A stretch of DNA of 17,227 nt, taken from Nitrospirae bacterium CG2_30_53_67 (lineage in GTDB: Bacteria; CG2-30-53-67). A model generated the notes under the pieces. That model was not told where the DNA came from. It did no database searches and saw only the letters and a list, made by a program, of their open reading frames with translations. Below are positions 6,240-16,325 of this stretch, piece after piece. Where the stretch lies: positions 1 to 17,227 of the forward strand of contig MNYV01000037.1 in NCBI GenBank assembly GCA_001873285.1, given 5' to 3'. Every line of letters starts with the position of its first letter. Position 1 is the first letter of the stretch. Both the position numbers and the translations under genes were made by a program.

Positions 6240-8462
6240 ATGGATTATCTTTTAAAAAAATTCATCCTTGTCATCCGGCTCTTATCTTCTTTTACCCTTC
6301 TCATGCTCGGCTGTTCAGGAGGCGGGGGTGGGGGAAGTTCCCCGGCAGCCGGTGTCGAGGAGTCAGCGCCAAAAGAAGTCGTGGCCCTTTCAACCCTGGA
6401 TACCTACCAGACACCCGGCACAAGTTACAGCATCTTGAAAGACGGGAACATCGTCTATGTTGCGGATGGCTCCGATGGCTTGCTGGTCTTGGAGATTTCA
6501 GATCGTTCAACATTAAAAAAGATCGGTTCCTTACCCATCAGCCAGGGCGAGGCCTATTCCCTGGCTAAAAAAGGTCATTATCTGTATGTCGGCACATCCT
6601 CTCTGGGCGTACTGGTTGTGGACGTATCCATACCCGAAAGCCCTTCCCTCGTCTCCTCGTTCTACACCACGGGAGCTTTATATTATATCACCCTTGAAGG
6701 GGATACCCTGTATCTCAGTTCAGTGAGTGGATTCTTGAATGAATTCTTGATCCTCGATATCAGCACGCCGGATGCGCCGGTTCTAACAGGACAGGTTCAA
6801 GGATTCGATGTTTATTTACAGTCCGTCGTATCCAACCAAGTGGCCTATGTCGCCTCTTCTGATCAGGGGTTGAGCATGATCTTTATCTCTGAGCCATCCT
6901 ATGCAAAGATCATTCAAAAGATCAACATGGGATATAAGATTAATGCCGTTGAAAAATATGGAGACTACCTCCTGACGGCCGGTGAAGTAGGCGGACTCTC
7001 CATATCGGACATAAAAAATGTTTATCCAACGCCTGTTTCTTCTCTTCCATTGACTGATGAGAATTCGCAATCGAGCGACCAGCCTTCCTATCAGATCAAC
7101 GTTCAGGGTCACTATGCCTATATAGCCAACGGCAACAACGGCGTCCAGGTCGTGGACATCCAAGATCCCGCCGCGCCGTCCTTTGCCGCCCGTTTGGATA
7201 CACAGGGATTTTGCACGGATCTTTGGGTGGATGGAGACCGCATGGTTACGGCAGACGATACCCACGGCATTCATCTTATAAATATTGCGATAGAGCCTGA
7301 CAGCGACGGCGACGGCGTTGCAGACAGCAAAGATGCCTTCCCCAACGATCCATCAGAGACCTTGGATACGGATCAAGACGGCATTGGGAACAACGCCGAT
7401 GCGGATGATGACAATGACGGCGTATCGGATGCGGATGATGCCTTCCCATTGGACCCGAGTGAATGGCTCGATACGGACAATGATGGTGTTGGGGATCATA
7501 CGGATCTCTTCCCGAATGATGCCTCGGAATGGGCGGATGCAGATAAAGACGGAATCGGAGACAACGCCGACCTCGACGATGACAATGACGGTGTGCTGGA
7601 TGCGGATGATGCCTTTCCATTGGACCCGTCCGAATCCGTGGATACGGATCAAGACGGGATAGGGAACCACGCGGATACGGATGACGACAATGACGGCGTA
7701 TCGGATGCGGATGATGCGTTCCCGCTGGACTCGAGTGAAAGCGTCGATACTGACGGAGACGGGATCGGAAATAATGCGGACCTTGACGACGACGGAGATG
7801 GAAGGACAGATGATTCAGACATTTACCCGCTCGACACGGACAACGACGGCATAGACAACGACGTGGATGACGACGATGACAATGACAGTGTATCGGATAT
7901 CGTTGATGCATTCCCCCTGGATGAGGAAGAATGGGAGGACCTGAACAGCGACGGCCTCGGAGACAATTTCCCGAGCAACAGGTTTGCTGTGATTGAAACC
8001 AACTACGGCACGATCAAGCTCGAACTCTTTGAAGACCTCGTGCCCCTCACCACAAAGAACTTCATCAGCCTGGCAAAGCAGGAATTCTATGACGGATTGA
8101 CATTCCACAGGGTGATAAAGGATTTTATGATCCAGGGAGGCGATCCCAACGGAGACGGAACCGGAGGGCCGGGCTACAAGATTGTTGACGAGTTCCCTAA
8201 AGACGATTCAGGCAATCTTCTTTTGAAGCACGATGGGCCAGGCATTCTCTCCATGGCCAACTCAGGGCCCAATACGGGCGGGAGCCAGTTCTTTATCACG
8301 CTGGCGGAAACATCCTGGCTTGACGGAGTTCATACGGTCTTCGGCCGGGTGGTTGAAGGGATGGACGTGGTGCAGGCGATCGGCCTCGTGCCTACAGACA
8401 AAAACAATGATAAACCATTATCGGATGTCATCATAAACAAGGTCAGCATCACACCTTTCTGA
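6240..8462 (+). CDS. Lipoprotein with LVIVD repeats, TSP3 calcium repeats and a cyclophilin domain
   Basis: A 740-residue envelope protein. Residues 1-25 form a signal peptide ending LLMLGC, so Cys25 is the likely lipid anchor, followed by a Gly-rich linker. Residues about 50-350 hold repeats such as [25 protein letters not shown] and [15 protein letters not shown], the LVIVD beta-propeller type. Residues about 353-577 hold seven Asp-rich thrombospondin-3-type units ([22 protein letters not shown]) that should bind calcium. Residues about 580-740 are a peptidyl-prolyl isomerase of the cyclophilin family with [29 protein letters not shown] and [12 protein letters not shown], so the catalytic Arg, Phe, Gln and His residues are present. 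The start at 6240 is chosen over 6204 because 6204 lies inside the promoter and GAGG is well placed for 6240. The gene stands alone between regulatory DNA and a convergent gene. Folding of extracytoplasmic proteins is inferred; the real substrate is unknown. Confidence 0.88.
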   Translation: MDYLLKKFILVIRLLSSFTLLMLGCSGGGGGGSSPAAGVEESAPKEVVALSTLDTYQTPGTSYSILKDGNIVYVADGSDGLLVLEISDRSTLKKIGSLPISQGEAYSLAKKGHYLYVGTSSLGVLVVDVSIPESPSLVSSFYTTGALYYITLEGDTLYLSSVSGFLNEFLILDISTPDAPVLTGQVQGFDVYLQSVVSNQVAYVASSDQGLSMIFISEPSYAKIIQKINMGYKINAVEKYGDYLLTAGEVGGLSISDIKNVYPTPVSSLPLTDENSQSSDQPSYQINVQGHYAYIANGNNGVQVVDIQDPAAPSFAARLDTQGFCTDLWVDGDRMVTADDTHGIHLINIAIEPDSDGDGVADSKDAFPNDPSETLDTDQDGIGNNADADDDNDGVSDADDAFPLDPSEWLDTDNDGVGDHTDLFPNDASEWADADKDGIGDNADLDDDNDGVLDADDAFPLDPSESVDTDQDGIGNHADTDDDNDGVSDADDAFPLDSSESVDTDGDGIGNNADLDDDGDGRTDDSDIYPLDTDNDGIDNDVDDDDDNDSVSDIVDAFPLDEEEWEDLNSDGLGDNFPSNRFAVIETNYGTIKLELFEDLVPLTTKNFISLAKQEFYDGLTFHRVIKDFMIQGGDPNGDGTGGPGYKIVDEFPKDDSGNLLLKHDGPGILSMANSGPNTGGSQFFITLAETSWLDGVHTVFGRVVEGMDVVQAIGLVPTDKNNDKPLSDVIINKVSITPF

Positions 8463-8492
8463 CCGCAGGGGTCTTGCTTCCATCCGGAACGA

Positions 8493-9923
8493 TCACGCCT
8501 CGCCGGAGCGGTGCCCGTGCTGTTCGGAACCCGGCTTCGGGGCGGCTGCGCTTCCATCTCCCGTCACCTCTTCCGCCGGACCCCCGCCGGCCGCCCTCAG
8601 GGCCACGATCATCCGCCTCGCCTCGACCTTCAGGGCCGGCAAATAGACCCTGAAGACCACTGATCCGGCGATGCAGAATACTCCGCCGATGGCCACCGTA
8701 ACCGGCGCGCCGATCCGATCCGCCAGCGCCCCCGAGAGCAGCGCACCTAACGGCGCCATGCCCATGAACATCATGGAGTAGACCGCCATCACACGCCCTC
8801 GCAGATGGTCCGGCGCCATGGTCTGGATGAGCGTGTTCGATGCGGCCATCTCGATCATCATTGAGAAACCGACCGGAATGAGCAGGGCCGCCGAAAGCCA
8901 GAATGACCGGGAAAGCGAAAACAGGATCAGGCTTGCGCCGAACGCCCCCGCCGACAGGGCAACCCAGCGTCCCAGGCCCTTCACGCCCTGCCTTGCAGCG
9001 AGCCTCAGCGCGCCCAGCAGAGCGCCGACTCCCGATGCGCCCATGAGCAGTCCGAGCTCTCTGGCCCCGCCGTGAAAGATCCGGCCGGCAAAGATCGGCA
9101 TGAGTACCACATAGGGCATTCCCATGAGGCTGATGATCCCAAGGAGGATCAGCAAGGCCCGAATCGGCCCAGGGGCCCACACAAAGCGGAACCCCTCGAT
9201 GATGCTGGCCAGCGCTGATCCGAGTAATGGAACGCGCGCCTGCGCCGTGATTCTCATCATCAAAAGCCCGGTGATGACGGCAAGGTAGCTCATGGCATTT
9301 GCGAAGAAACACCACCCCTCGCCGATGCTCGCCACCAGCACGCCCGCTAAGGCCGGGCCGACAATCCGGGCGCCGTTGAACATCGAGGAGTTCAAGGCGA
9401 TGGCGTTGAGGAGATCGTCCCGGCCCACCATATCCACCACGAACGCCTGCCGAGCCGGGATGTCGAAGGCATTGACCACGCCGAGGGCGGCTGCGAGCAC
9501 GAAGACGTGGACCACGTGCACGCGGTGGGCCAGCGTCAGTGCGGCAAGTGCGAAGGCAAGAAGCATCGACGCACTCTGCGCGGCAATGAGGATGAGTCGC
9601 CTGTTGTGCCGGTCGGAGACGGCGCCGCCCAGGGGAGCGACCAGAAACACGGGGATCTGGCTCGCAAAGCCGACCAGTCCCAGCATCATCGCCGAACCGG
9701 TCAGACGGTAAACGAGCCACGACTGTGCGACCGACTGCATCCAGGTGCCGATCAGGGAGACAAGCTGGCCGGCGAAAAAGAGCCGGTAATTCCGGTGGCG
9801 AAAGGCCTGCAACACCGACCACTCCCGCGATGCGGCCGCCCCCTCTGTTTTACTGTCTGGAGATTCTCTGTTCACCAATTCCATTCTCGCAACGAAGGAG
9901 ACTCCTGGTCTTTCTTGGCTCAT
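8493..9923 (-). CDS. MFS transporter, EntS-like exporter family
   Basis: A 476-residue inner-membrane protein with about 12 hydrophobic segments. The start of the transporter core, FRHRNYRLFFAGQLVSLIGTWMQ, and the motif-A loop GGAVSDRHNRRL are typical of the MFS_3/enterobactin-exporter-like group of proton-driven efflux pumps. A second, weaker loop, SGALADRIGAPV, begins the C-terminal half's last part. The hydrophilic C-terminal tail (about 40 residues, Gly/Ala/Pro-rich) is unremarkable. The start at 9923 is uncertain: no good Shine-Dalgarno precedes it, and a second ATG (about 9884, MELVNRESP) is possible. It follows the formate dehydrogenase membrane gene by 27 bp and may be co-transcribed, though nothing shows a functional link. 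The substrate is unknown. By eye it is more GC-rich than the lipoprotein gene it faces, 30 bp away. Confidence 0.85.
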   Translation of the reverse strand: MSQERPGVSFVARMELVNRESPDSKTEGAAASREWSVLQAFRHRNYRLFFAGQLVSLIGTWMQSVAQSWLVYRLTGSAMMLGLVGFASQIPVFLVAPLGGAVSDRHNRRLILIAAQSASMLLAFALAALTLAHRVHVVHVFVLAAALGVVNAFDIPARQAFVVDMVGRDDLLNAIALNSSMFNGARIVGPALAGVLVASIGEGWCFFANAMSYLAVITGLLMMRITAQARVPLLGSALASIIEGFRFVWAPGPIRALLILLGIISLMGMPYVVLMPIFAGRIFHGGARELGLLMGASGVGALLGALRLAARQGVKGLGRWVALSAGAFGASLILFSLSRSFWLSAALLIPVGFSMMIEMAASNTLIQTMAPDHLRGRVMAVYSMMFMGMAPLGALLSGALADRIGAPVTVAIGGVFCIAGSVVFRVYLPALKVEARRMIVALRAAGGGPAEEVTGDGSAAAPKPGSEQHGHRSGEA

Positions 9924-9950
9924 AGAACATTAAGGGAATTCCGGCAGTAT

Positions 9951-11084
9951 TTAATGTTGAACCTCGGCGCTTGGGAAAACTTCCAAACGCAGAACCGCTA
10001 TTCTATACAGGAAGACGCCGAAGGAGATCACCCCTGCGGTGATCGCGATCTCCATCCAGGAAGGAAAATAGGAACCGCCGTGTGCGGCCTGGGTCAGAAA
10101 ATTTGTGTCAAACCGGTTCAGGATCACGCCGGCCATGACAAGGATCTGTCCCCCCAGGATTCGTCCGACCGGCCCCTCACGGCTTGCAGATGCAAGGAGA
10201 AGCATGGGCACGATCACGCCGGCCATGATTTCAATAAAGAAAAGCACACTGGCTCGGCTCCCTTCCAGCATAAGAGGAAAATTTCCCCTAACGGCAAGAT
10301 CAGTGAACCGTACCGCCAAATAGATGAGAAGCGAAACCGCCGATCCCTTGGCGAGGCCCCTCAGAATCCCGACCTCATATCCCCTTTTGAAGGCCCATGA
10401 ACTCACGATGCTCTCAAAAGAGACCATGGCCATGCCTGCGGCCACGGCCGAGAGGAAATAAAGAAGGCCGATGAGAGGCGTGTACCAGAGGTGGTGGAGT
10501 TTGTCGGGCACAATCAGGAAGAGGTTTCCCAGCGAAGACTGGTGATGAAAGGAAAGGGTCACCCCTGCGATGACCAGAGGGAATAGGACCAGTTTGTTCT
10601 TCATGAAGCTTGCGAGACCGTGCATACCGGCCCCATCAAGCAGGGCCGGCGAAAATTCCATGGCCAGCACGGCGGTGTAGAGGGCGATGCACCAGACCAC
10701 CTCAAAGAGAACCGAGCGGTACTGCCACATGACCAGCGGATGCCAGAACGAGAGCGGCTTCCCGATATCAATGATCACTCCCATGACAAGGAGAAGGTAG
10801 CCGAGGAAGGCCGTCAGGACCGCGGGCCGGGCCACGGGTTTGTATTTCTTCCAGTTGAAGATATAGATAGCCGCAGTGAGCGTGAACCCGCCTGCGGCCA
10901 AGGCCACCCCCACGAAGATATCCATACCCACCCAGATGCCCCACGGAAAACTGTCGCTGAGATGTGTGGAGGCGCCGAGTCCCATGGCAAAGCGGTAGAC
11001 CATGCATCCCGCGCCCAGCGCCATCAGGAAAAACAGGGGCCATGTGCTCCTGGAAATCAACGGGATGTCTTTGAGCCGATTCAT
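9951..11084 (-). CDS. NrfD/HybB-like membrane subunit of formate dehydrogenase
   Basis: A 377-residue integral membrane protein with about nine to ten hydrophobic segments and no soluble domain. Features such as SFPWGIWVGMDIFVGVALAAGGFT, IDIGKPLSFWHP and SFHHQSSLGNLFL are typical of the NrfD/HybB family, which connects periplasmic iron-sulfur subunits to quinone without heme. In many Desulfobacterota this protein replaces the cytochrome b subunit FdnI. Its place after fdnG and fdnH makes it the quinone-side partner of the formate dehydrogenase. The start at 11084 has GAGG 7 nt upstream. It is separated from fdnH by 256 bp, unusually far for one operon. That gap contains a purine-rich minus strand and small hairpins but no gene I can support. 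Confidence 0.88.
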   Translation of the reverse strand: MNRLKDIPLISRSTWPLFFLMALGAGCMVYRFAMGLGASTHLSDSFPWGIWVGMDIFVGVALAAGGFTLTAAIYIFNWKKYKPVARPAVLTAFLGYLLLVMGVIIDIGKPLSFWHPLVMWQYRSVLFEVVWCIALYTAVLAMEFSPALLDGAGMHGLASFMKNKLVLFPLVIAGVTLSFHHQSSLGNLFLIVPDKLHHLWYTPLIGLLYFLSAVAAGMAMVSFESIVSSWAFKRGYEVGILRGLAKGSAVSLLIYLAVRFTDLAVRGNFPLMLEGSRASVLFFIEIMAGVIVPMLLLASASREGPVGRILGGQILVMAGVILNRFDTNFLTQAAHGGSYFPSWMEIAITAGVISFGVFLYRIAVLRLEVFPSAEVQH

Positions 11085-11317
11085 GTTGGAACCTCAACAG
11101 GGAGAATCCGTCAGCAATCAGCGATCAGCTTTGAGCCAAACATCCTGACCCCTTCGAGAGGATTTCTTCCCCTTATTCCCTCTCCACTCATCTCCCTCCC
11201 CTTTATCCCCTCCTCTATGAGCCGTTGGCTCCGAACCATAGGCCATCAAGAGCGGGGAAATAAGTCAGGATATTCTCAAAAACGATGGGACGATTCATTA
11301 GCTTACTTCTATTCTTT

Positions 11318-11339
11318 CCCCTCCCCATCGCGGGAGGGG
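11318..11339. repeat. GC-rich hairpin after fdnH
   Basis: CCCCTCCC and GGGAGGGG form an 8-bp stem around CATCGC, just after the fdnH stop on the minus strand. No T-run follows on either strand, so it may be an attenuating or stabilising processing hairpin within the transcript, or a dispersed repeat, rather than a full terminator. Confidence 0.5.
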
Positions 11340-11340
11340 G

Positions 11341-12162
11341 TTAGGGGGCGGGGGTCTTCCGCGTTCCACCCTCTGCCTCTGGCCCTCTGTCCGTGGTCTG
11401 CCCTCCGATCTCTCCCCTGTTTCTTATCCATGCAATCGCCCCAAGAAGCGCCACCAGTGCGGTCACGCTGAAGGGGATCTTGGCAAGCGACTTCCACGTA
11501 ATCGCCGGCAGGACCGCGCTCCCCACATGGGTGTTGAATCCGATCTTATCAAAGGGGACACCGGAGATATAGATCCAGGAAGTCCCCCCGGCCTCTTCCA
11601 ATCCGTAAATATGGGGCACATACTTTCCGGGGTTTCTGCGGATACGCGCTTTAGCCTCCTTGACGATATCGTCATACTCACCGTAGAGCATAGTCTCGGT
11701 CGGACAGGTCTTGATGCAGGCCGGAACCAGGCCGTCTCGGATCCTCTCCGAACAGAAGCTGCACTTCTGCACCCAGGGAAAGGCGCTTTCCCACTCGTAC
11801 TTCGGGATCTCAAAGGGACAGGCCAGCATGCAGTAGCGGCACCCGATGCACCGGTCGAAGTGATAGATCACAGGCCCGGCCTCTGTCTTGGCGAGGGCCC
11901 CCACCGGGCAGGCCGAGGCGCAGGCCGGTTTCTTGCAGTGAAGGCACTGGTTCTTGACAAAGCTCCAGACCGGCACGCCGTCCATTTCCTGCTCATGAAA
12001 GCGGATGTGGGTATAGCAGTCGGAGTTAAGCCTGGAAGGATTGGTGAAGTTCCCGGACAGGGTCGTTCTCCGCGCCTTGCGCTCATTCCACTCCTTGCAC
12101 GCCGCCTGGCACCCCCGGCAGCCCGTGCAACGCGTGAGATCAATCAGTACGCCTTTGGGCAT
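11341..12162 (-). CDS. fdnH: Formate dehydrogenase iron-sulfur (beta) subunit
   Basis: A 273-residue four-cluster ferredoxin subunit that carries electrons from the selenoprotein to the membrane partner. Cluster motifs in order are CTGCRGCQAAC, CLHCKKPACASACP, CIGCRYCMLACPFEIP and CSFCSERIRDGLVPACIKTCP. A single C-terminal hydrophobic helix (IPFSVTALVALLGAIAWI, about 230-247) anchors it, as in FdnH. It has no signal peptide of its own and would be carried out with the Tat-exported partner. I chose the ATG at 12162 because GGGAG is 7 nt before it; an ATG two codons upstream (12168) is too close to that site. It follows fdnG by about 55 bp. The charged tail after the helix (RGEIGGQTTDRGPEAEGG) is unremarkable. 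Confidence 0.9.
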   Translation of the reverse strand: MPKGVLIDLTRCTGCRGCQAACKEWNERKARRTTLSGNFTNPSRLNSDCYTHIRFHEQEMDGVPVWSFVKNQCLHCKKPACASACPVGALAKTEAGPVIYHFDRCIGCRYCMLACPFEIPKYEWESAFPWVQKCSFCSERIRDGLVPACIKTCPTETMLYGEYDDIVKEAKARIRRNPGKYVPHIYGLEEAGGTSWIYISGVPFDKIGFNTHVGSAVLPAITWKSLAKIPFSVTALVALLGAIAWIRNRGEIGGQTTDRGPEAEGGTRKTPAP

Positions 12163-12217
12163 GTACATGCTCCCTTCGGTCGGAGGAGTATACAGAATAT
12201 ATTTGCGGCAGAATCAG

Positions 12218-15200
12218 CTATAGTTTCTCCACATTCACCATAAACGCCTTGGTCTCCGGGATCATGGTGTTCGCATCGCCGATGGTGGGCGTGAGCAGAT
12301 TCACGCTGTCTCCGCCGCTCCCGTCCTCGGGATACTGCCATCCGAAGTGGTAAGGGAGTCCCACCTGATGCACCGTGTTCCCCATGACCTTGAACGGCTT
12401 GAAGCGCGCCGTAACCATGGCTACGGCCTTGACCTCTCCGCGTGCTGAGGTGACCTTGACCCGGTCTCCATTCCTGATCCCCAGATCGGCCGCGAGTTCG
12501 CGGCTCATCTCCACAAAGAGTTCCGGCGCCATCTCCAGGAGCCAGGGCTGGTGGCGGGTCATGACCCCGGTCTGCCAGTGTTCGCTCACACGGTACGTGG
12601 TCGCCACAAAGGGATAACGGTAATCACAGGAGTAGAAGATATCCTCGGCGTTCTTCCCATCCTCCACGTAGAAAAGTTTCGCCGTAGGGTTGATCCGATG
12701 TCTGCTCGACATGGGGTTTTCCTGGATCGGGCACTCCAGCGGCTCATAGTGCTCGGGGAAGGGGCCGTCGTTTCTGTCGGGTCCGAAGATGTGGGCCGCG
12801 CCTCCGGGCTTCATGATGAAGGGATTCCTGGAGTCCGGGTTGAGGGCGCCGTCAGGCTTCTTCAGGGGAGGCCATGCCCCGTCCGGCACGTCTCCGACCC
12901 ACTTCTCATCCTTCCATTCAATGACGGCCCTTGCCGGGTCCCACGGCCGGCCGTACTCGTCCACCGAGGCGCGGTTGTAGATGATCCTCCGGTTCACGGG
13001 CCAGCACCACCCCCACTCCGGATAGAGCCCGATCCCTGAGCGGTCTTCTACTGAACGCCGGGCCATCCGGTTTCCCTCTTCAGTATAGGAATTGCAAAAG
13101 AGCCAGTTGCCCGAAGAGGTGGAGCCGTCCTCTTGAAGCAAGGCAAAGCTCGGCGCCAGCGTCCCTTTCTTGTAGAGCGTCCCCTTAATCTCTTTATCTT
13201 TCAGGAAATAACCGTTGATTTCTTTCGCGATCCGGTGCGTGTTGATCTTGTCCGGCGAACCTGCCGTATCCCCGGACCCATAATCCCAGGCGAGCTTGAG
13301 CACAGGGTCGGGAAAGACCCCTCCCTCTTGTTCATAAAGTCTCTTGACCCGGCCGTAGAGTTGGTTCACGATCTCGGCATCGGGCATGGACTCTCCCACG
13401 GGCGGAACCGCGGCGTACCGCCACTGCGCCCATCGCCCCGAGTTGGTGATGCTCCCCTCCTTCTCCACCGAAGAGGCGCAGGGGAGAAAGAAGACCTCGG
13501 TCTTGATCTCCTCCGGATTCACACCCGGGCCCCGCCAGAAGGAGCCGGTCTCATTATCGAAGAGATTGACATTCACCATCCAATCGAGCTTCCCGAGCGC
13601 CTTTCTCACCTTGCCGGCATTGGACCCGGAACAGGCCGGGTTCTGCCCCCAGGCGAAAAAGCCTTTGAACTTCCCCTGCGCCATCTCATGAAAGAGCGTA
13701 AGCCACGAGGCATCCTGCGTATCGTCCAGCTTGGGGAGCCAGGCATAACCGAAGTCATTCTCCGGTGTTGCGGCCTCACCGTACGCGGCCTTGAGGAGGC
13801 TCACCGAATATTTCGGATAATTGCCCCACCAGTTCGCGCTCATGGGCTCCTTCGTCTTGAGAGTATATTTTTCATGGTAAAGAGCAAGGCTCGTATCCGA
13901 GGCCCTTGGGGCCTTGAGGTATCCGGGGAGGGCATCAAAGAGAAGGCCGTGGTCGGTGGATCCCTGCACATTGCTCTCCCCGCGGAGCGCATTCACTCCG
14001 CCCCCGGCTCGTCCGATATTCCCGAGAAGGAGCTGGACAATGGCCATGGCCCGGATGTTCTGGGTGCCCACGGTATGCTGGGTCCAGCCCATGGCATAGA
14101 GGATGGTGGCCGCCCTGTCGGGCCGGCCTGTGGAGGCGTAGACCTTGTAGATCTTTTCAAGAAGTTCCCTGGGCGTGCCCGTGATGGAGGAGACCGTGTC
14201 CGGATCATAGCGGGAGACGTGCTTCTTCAGAAGCTCAAGCACGCAGTGGGGATCGGACAGGGCCGGGTCTTTCCTGACAACGCCCCGTTCGTCCGTCTGA
14301 AAGGCCCAGGCGGATTTATCATATTTCCTGGAGACCGGGTCATAGCCCGAGAAGACCCCGTCCAGTTCACCGGGCATTTTGAATTCCTCGTTCACCAGGA
14401 AGGAGGCGTTGGTATAAAGGCGGACATAATCTCTATGGTAGAGATCGTTTTCCAGGATATAGCGGATCATCCCCGCGATGAATGCGATGTCGGAGCCGGA
14501 ACGGATCGGGGCATAGATGTCGGCCTTGGAAGAGGTGCGCGTAAACCTGGGGTCCACGCTGATCACGGTGGCGCCCCGATCCTGCGCATCCGTGATCCAC
14601 TTAAAGGAGATGGGATGGTTCTCGGCAGGGTTGCTCCCCATGATCAGGATCACATCGGCATTCCGGATGTCGATCCAGTGATTCGTCATCGCCCCTCTGC
14701 CGAACGACTCTGCCAGAGCCGCTACCGTGGCAGAGTGTCAAATACGGGCCTGATGTTCGATGTAGACAAGCCCGATGGAGCGGAGCCATTTTTGCAGAAG
14801 GTAACACTCCTCATTGTCCAGGGCCGCACTCCCCACATGAGCGATGCCGTCGCAGCGGTTGACAAGCTGTCCCTTGTCATTGGTCTGCACAAAGGTCTCA
14901 TCCCGTGTCTTCTTGATCCTTTTCGCGATCTCATTCAGGGCCCAGTCCCATTCGACTTCTCTCCATGAACTTGCGCCCGGCGCCCGGTACATGGGCCGGA
15001 TCACCCGTTTGGGATTGTTCACAATCTGAATCAGGGATGCGCCTTTGGAGCAAAGAGAGCCTTTGTTGATGGGGTGATCGGGATCCCCCTCGATATTCAC
15101 GACCTTCCCATCCCTGGTGTGGACGATCATCCCGCACCCCACCGCACAATAGGGACAGATCGTAGTGGTCACGGCTGCCCCCTGAATCCGGTTCTCCCGT

Positions 15201-15298
15201 TCCCTGGCCTCGGCCTCGGACGAGCTCAAACCTGCAATGGCGCCTGCTGTTACTGTGGTTCCGGAGAGTTTCAGAAAGTCGCGGCGGGTCAGTGACAT
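12218..15298 (-). CDS. fdnG: Selenocysteine formate dehydrogenase catalytic (alpha) subunit
   Basis: A 1026-residue molybdenum or tungsten bis-MGD enzyme oxidising formate to CO2 outside the cytoplasm. Residues 4-13 (TRRDFLKLSG) are a twin-arginine export signal. The first [4Fe-4S] cluster is C48, C51, C55 and C83. An in-frame TGA at 14738-14740 (codon 187) must be read as selenocysteine: the sequence before (IEHQARI) and after (HSATVAALAESFGRGAMTNHW) continues the FdnG family, including the His next to Sec. The remainder has the molybdopterin motifs, for example VILIMGSNPAENHP and, near the C-terminus, RVSEHWQTGVMTRHQPWL and GDRVKVTSARGEV. GGAGG lies 7 nt before the ATG. The length is close to E. 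coli FdnG. Automatic callers will split it into a 186-residue fragment and an 823-residue fragment. It is 73 bp after the flavoprotein gene. Sec incorporation needs selA/selB/selC elsewhere in the genome. Confidence 0.95.
14708..14735 (-). promoter_or_regulatory. SECIS-like hairpin for UGA recoding in fdnG
   Basis: Directly after the TGA, the mRNA has CTCUGCCA-type arms: CTCTGCCA and TGGCAGAG pair perfectly (8 bp) around a 12-nt loop CGGTAGCGGCTC. Bacterial SECIS elements sit in exactly this position inside the coding region. The loop bears a GU step as expected for SelB binding, but the detailed fold was not computed. Confidence 0.7.
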
Positions 15299-15371
15299 GC
15301 TGCATCCTCCATTTGCGAACTATAGCATTTTGACTGCATGGAGTCAAACTGGGGCTTAGAACAACTTGGAC

Positions 15372-16289
15372 TTAGAAAACCGTTCCCATGACGTACCTCG
15401 ATGCGGAAAGCGCCGCCATGGCCCCTTCGCCCATGGAGGAGATGACCTGAGCGTTCTCCCGGACTATATTGCCGCAGGCGAAGATGCCTGGAATTGATGT
15501 CTCGAACTCCAGGTTGACCTTGATGAACCCTTTGTCATCCTTGTCCACGTCCACAAAGGACGTATTGGGCATATAGCCGATATAGATAAAGACCGCGTCC
15601 ATGTCCATTCGGGAGGAGACGCCGGTCTCCTGGTTTCGCACCTGGATCCCGGTGACGATCCTCTCTCCGAAGATCTCCTCGACCACGTAATCCTGCATCA
15701 TCTCAATCTCTTTGGTATGGAGCACACGATCCTGGAGAATCTTCTCACTCCGAAAGAACTCCCGGCGGTGGATTAGAAAGACCTTTTCCCCGATCCCGGC
15801 AAGGTAGATCGCCCCCAGGAGGGCCGACTCCCCTCCGCCGACCACGGCGATCCGTTTGCCTTCGTATCCGAAGCCTGCGCAGTGGGCGCAGTAATGGACG
15901 CCCTTGCGGGTGAACTCCCTTTCTCCGGGCACATTGAGGAGCCTGGGCCGGCCGCCCGAGGCCACGATCACCGCCTTTGCGAGATAAGCGCCTCGGGAGC
16001 CGATCACCTTTCTGACCTTCCCATGCGTCTCTATGCTCCGGACTTCTTCCGGTTCAATGACCCCGACACCGAGTCCCTTGATATGTTTTTCCAGACGGGT
16101 GGTCAGGTCCCAGCCGTCCAGGTCAGGAAATCCCGGAAAGTTCTCGATCCTTTCCGCCACCGCGGGCTGGCCGCCGAGGACGGCCTTCTCAAGGATCACG
16201 GTCTTCAGCAGATTGCGCCCCGCAAAGACCCCTGCGCTCATCCCTGCCGGCCCGCCGCCGATGATCACCACATCATAAAGCTCGAACAT
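15372..16289 (-). CDS. Thioredoxin reductase-like flavoprotein with altered active site
   Basis: A 305-residue cytoplasmic FAD/NAD(P)H disulfide oxidoreductase of TrxB size. FAD-binding GGGPAGMSAG is at 11-20, GGQ at 39-41 and ENFPGFP at 49-55. The redox pair is C134-A-H-C137. The NADPH-binding site is VVGGGESA (149-156) with HRREFFRS after it. Differences from E. coli TrxB: the Asp that follows the CxxC (catalytic acid) is Ala here, CATCDG becoming CAHCAG, and the FAD-contacting AAGD motif is ACGN with an added Cys. It may therefore be a divergent reductase with another partner rather than standard TrxB. GAGG lies just before the ATG. It heads the formate dehydrogenase cluster. No thioredoxin gene is adjacent in the window. 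Confidence 0.85.
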   Translation of the reverse strand: MFELYDVVIIGGGPAGMSAGVFAGRNLLKTVILEKAVLGGQPAVAERIENFPGFPDLDGWDLTTRLEKHIKGLGVGVIEPEEVRSIETHGKVRKVIGSRGAYLAKAVIVASGGRPRLLNVPGEREFTRKGVHYCAHCAGFGYEGKRIAVVGGGESALLGAIYLAGIGEKVFLIHRREFFRSEKILQDRVLHTKEIEMMQDYVVEEIFGERIVTGIQVRNQETGVSSRMDMDAVFIYIGYMPNTSFVDVDKDDKGFIKVNLEFETSIPGIFACGNIVRENAQVISSMGEGAMAALSASRYVMGTVF

Positions 16290-16325
16290 TTTTCCTCATT
16301 CAATTCGATTGATGCTCCAAGGGCG

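Noticed and set aside
7276-7911. Minus-strand open frame rich in His, Arg and Pro
   Set aside because: It is the reverse strand of the Asp-rich TSP3 repeats (GAT/GAC read backwards).
9507-10400. A 297-codon plus-strand open frame spanning MFS and NrfD-like genes
   Set aside because: It crosses two supported genes and their boundary in antisense and has a low-complexity, charged composition.
14738-14740. TGA in fdnG as a nonsense mutation splitting a pseudogene
   Set aside because: It sits at the known selenocysteine position, is followed by His and a SECIS-like stem, and both sides are intact.
13133-14968. A 611-codon plus-strand open frame opposite fdnG
   Set aside because: The protein has no recognisable family pattern, and fdnG on the other strand is certain; high-GC codon use of fdnG keeps the antisense frame open.
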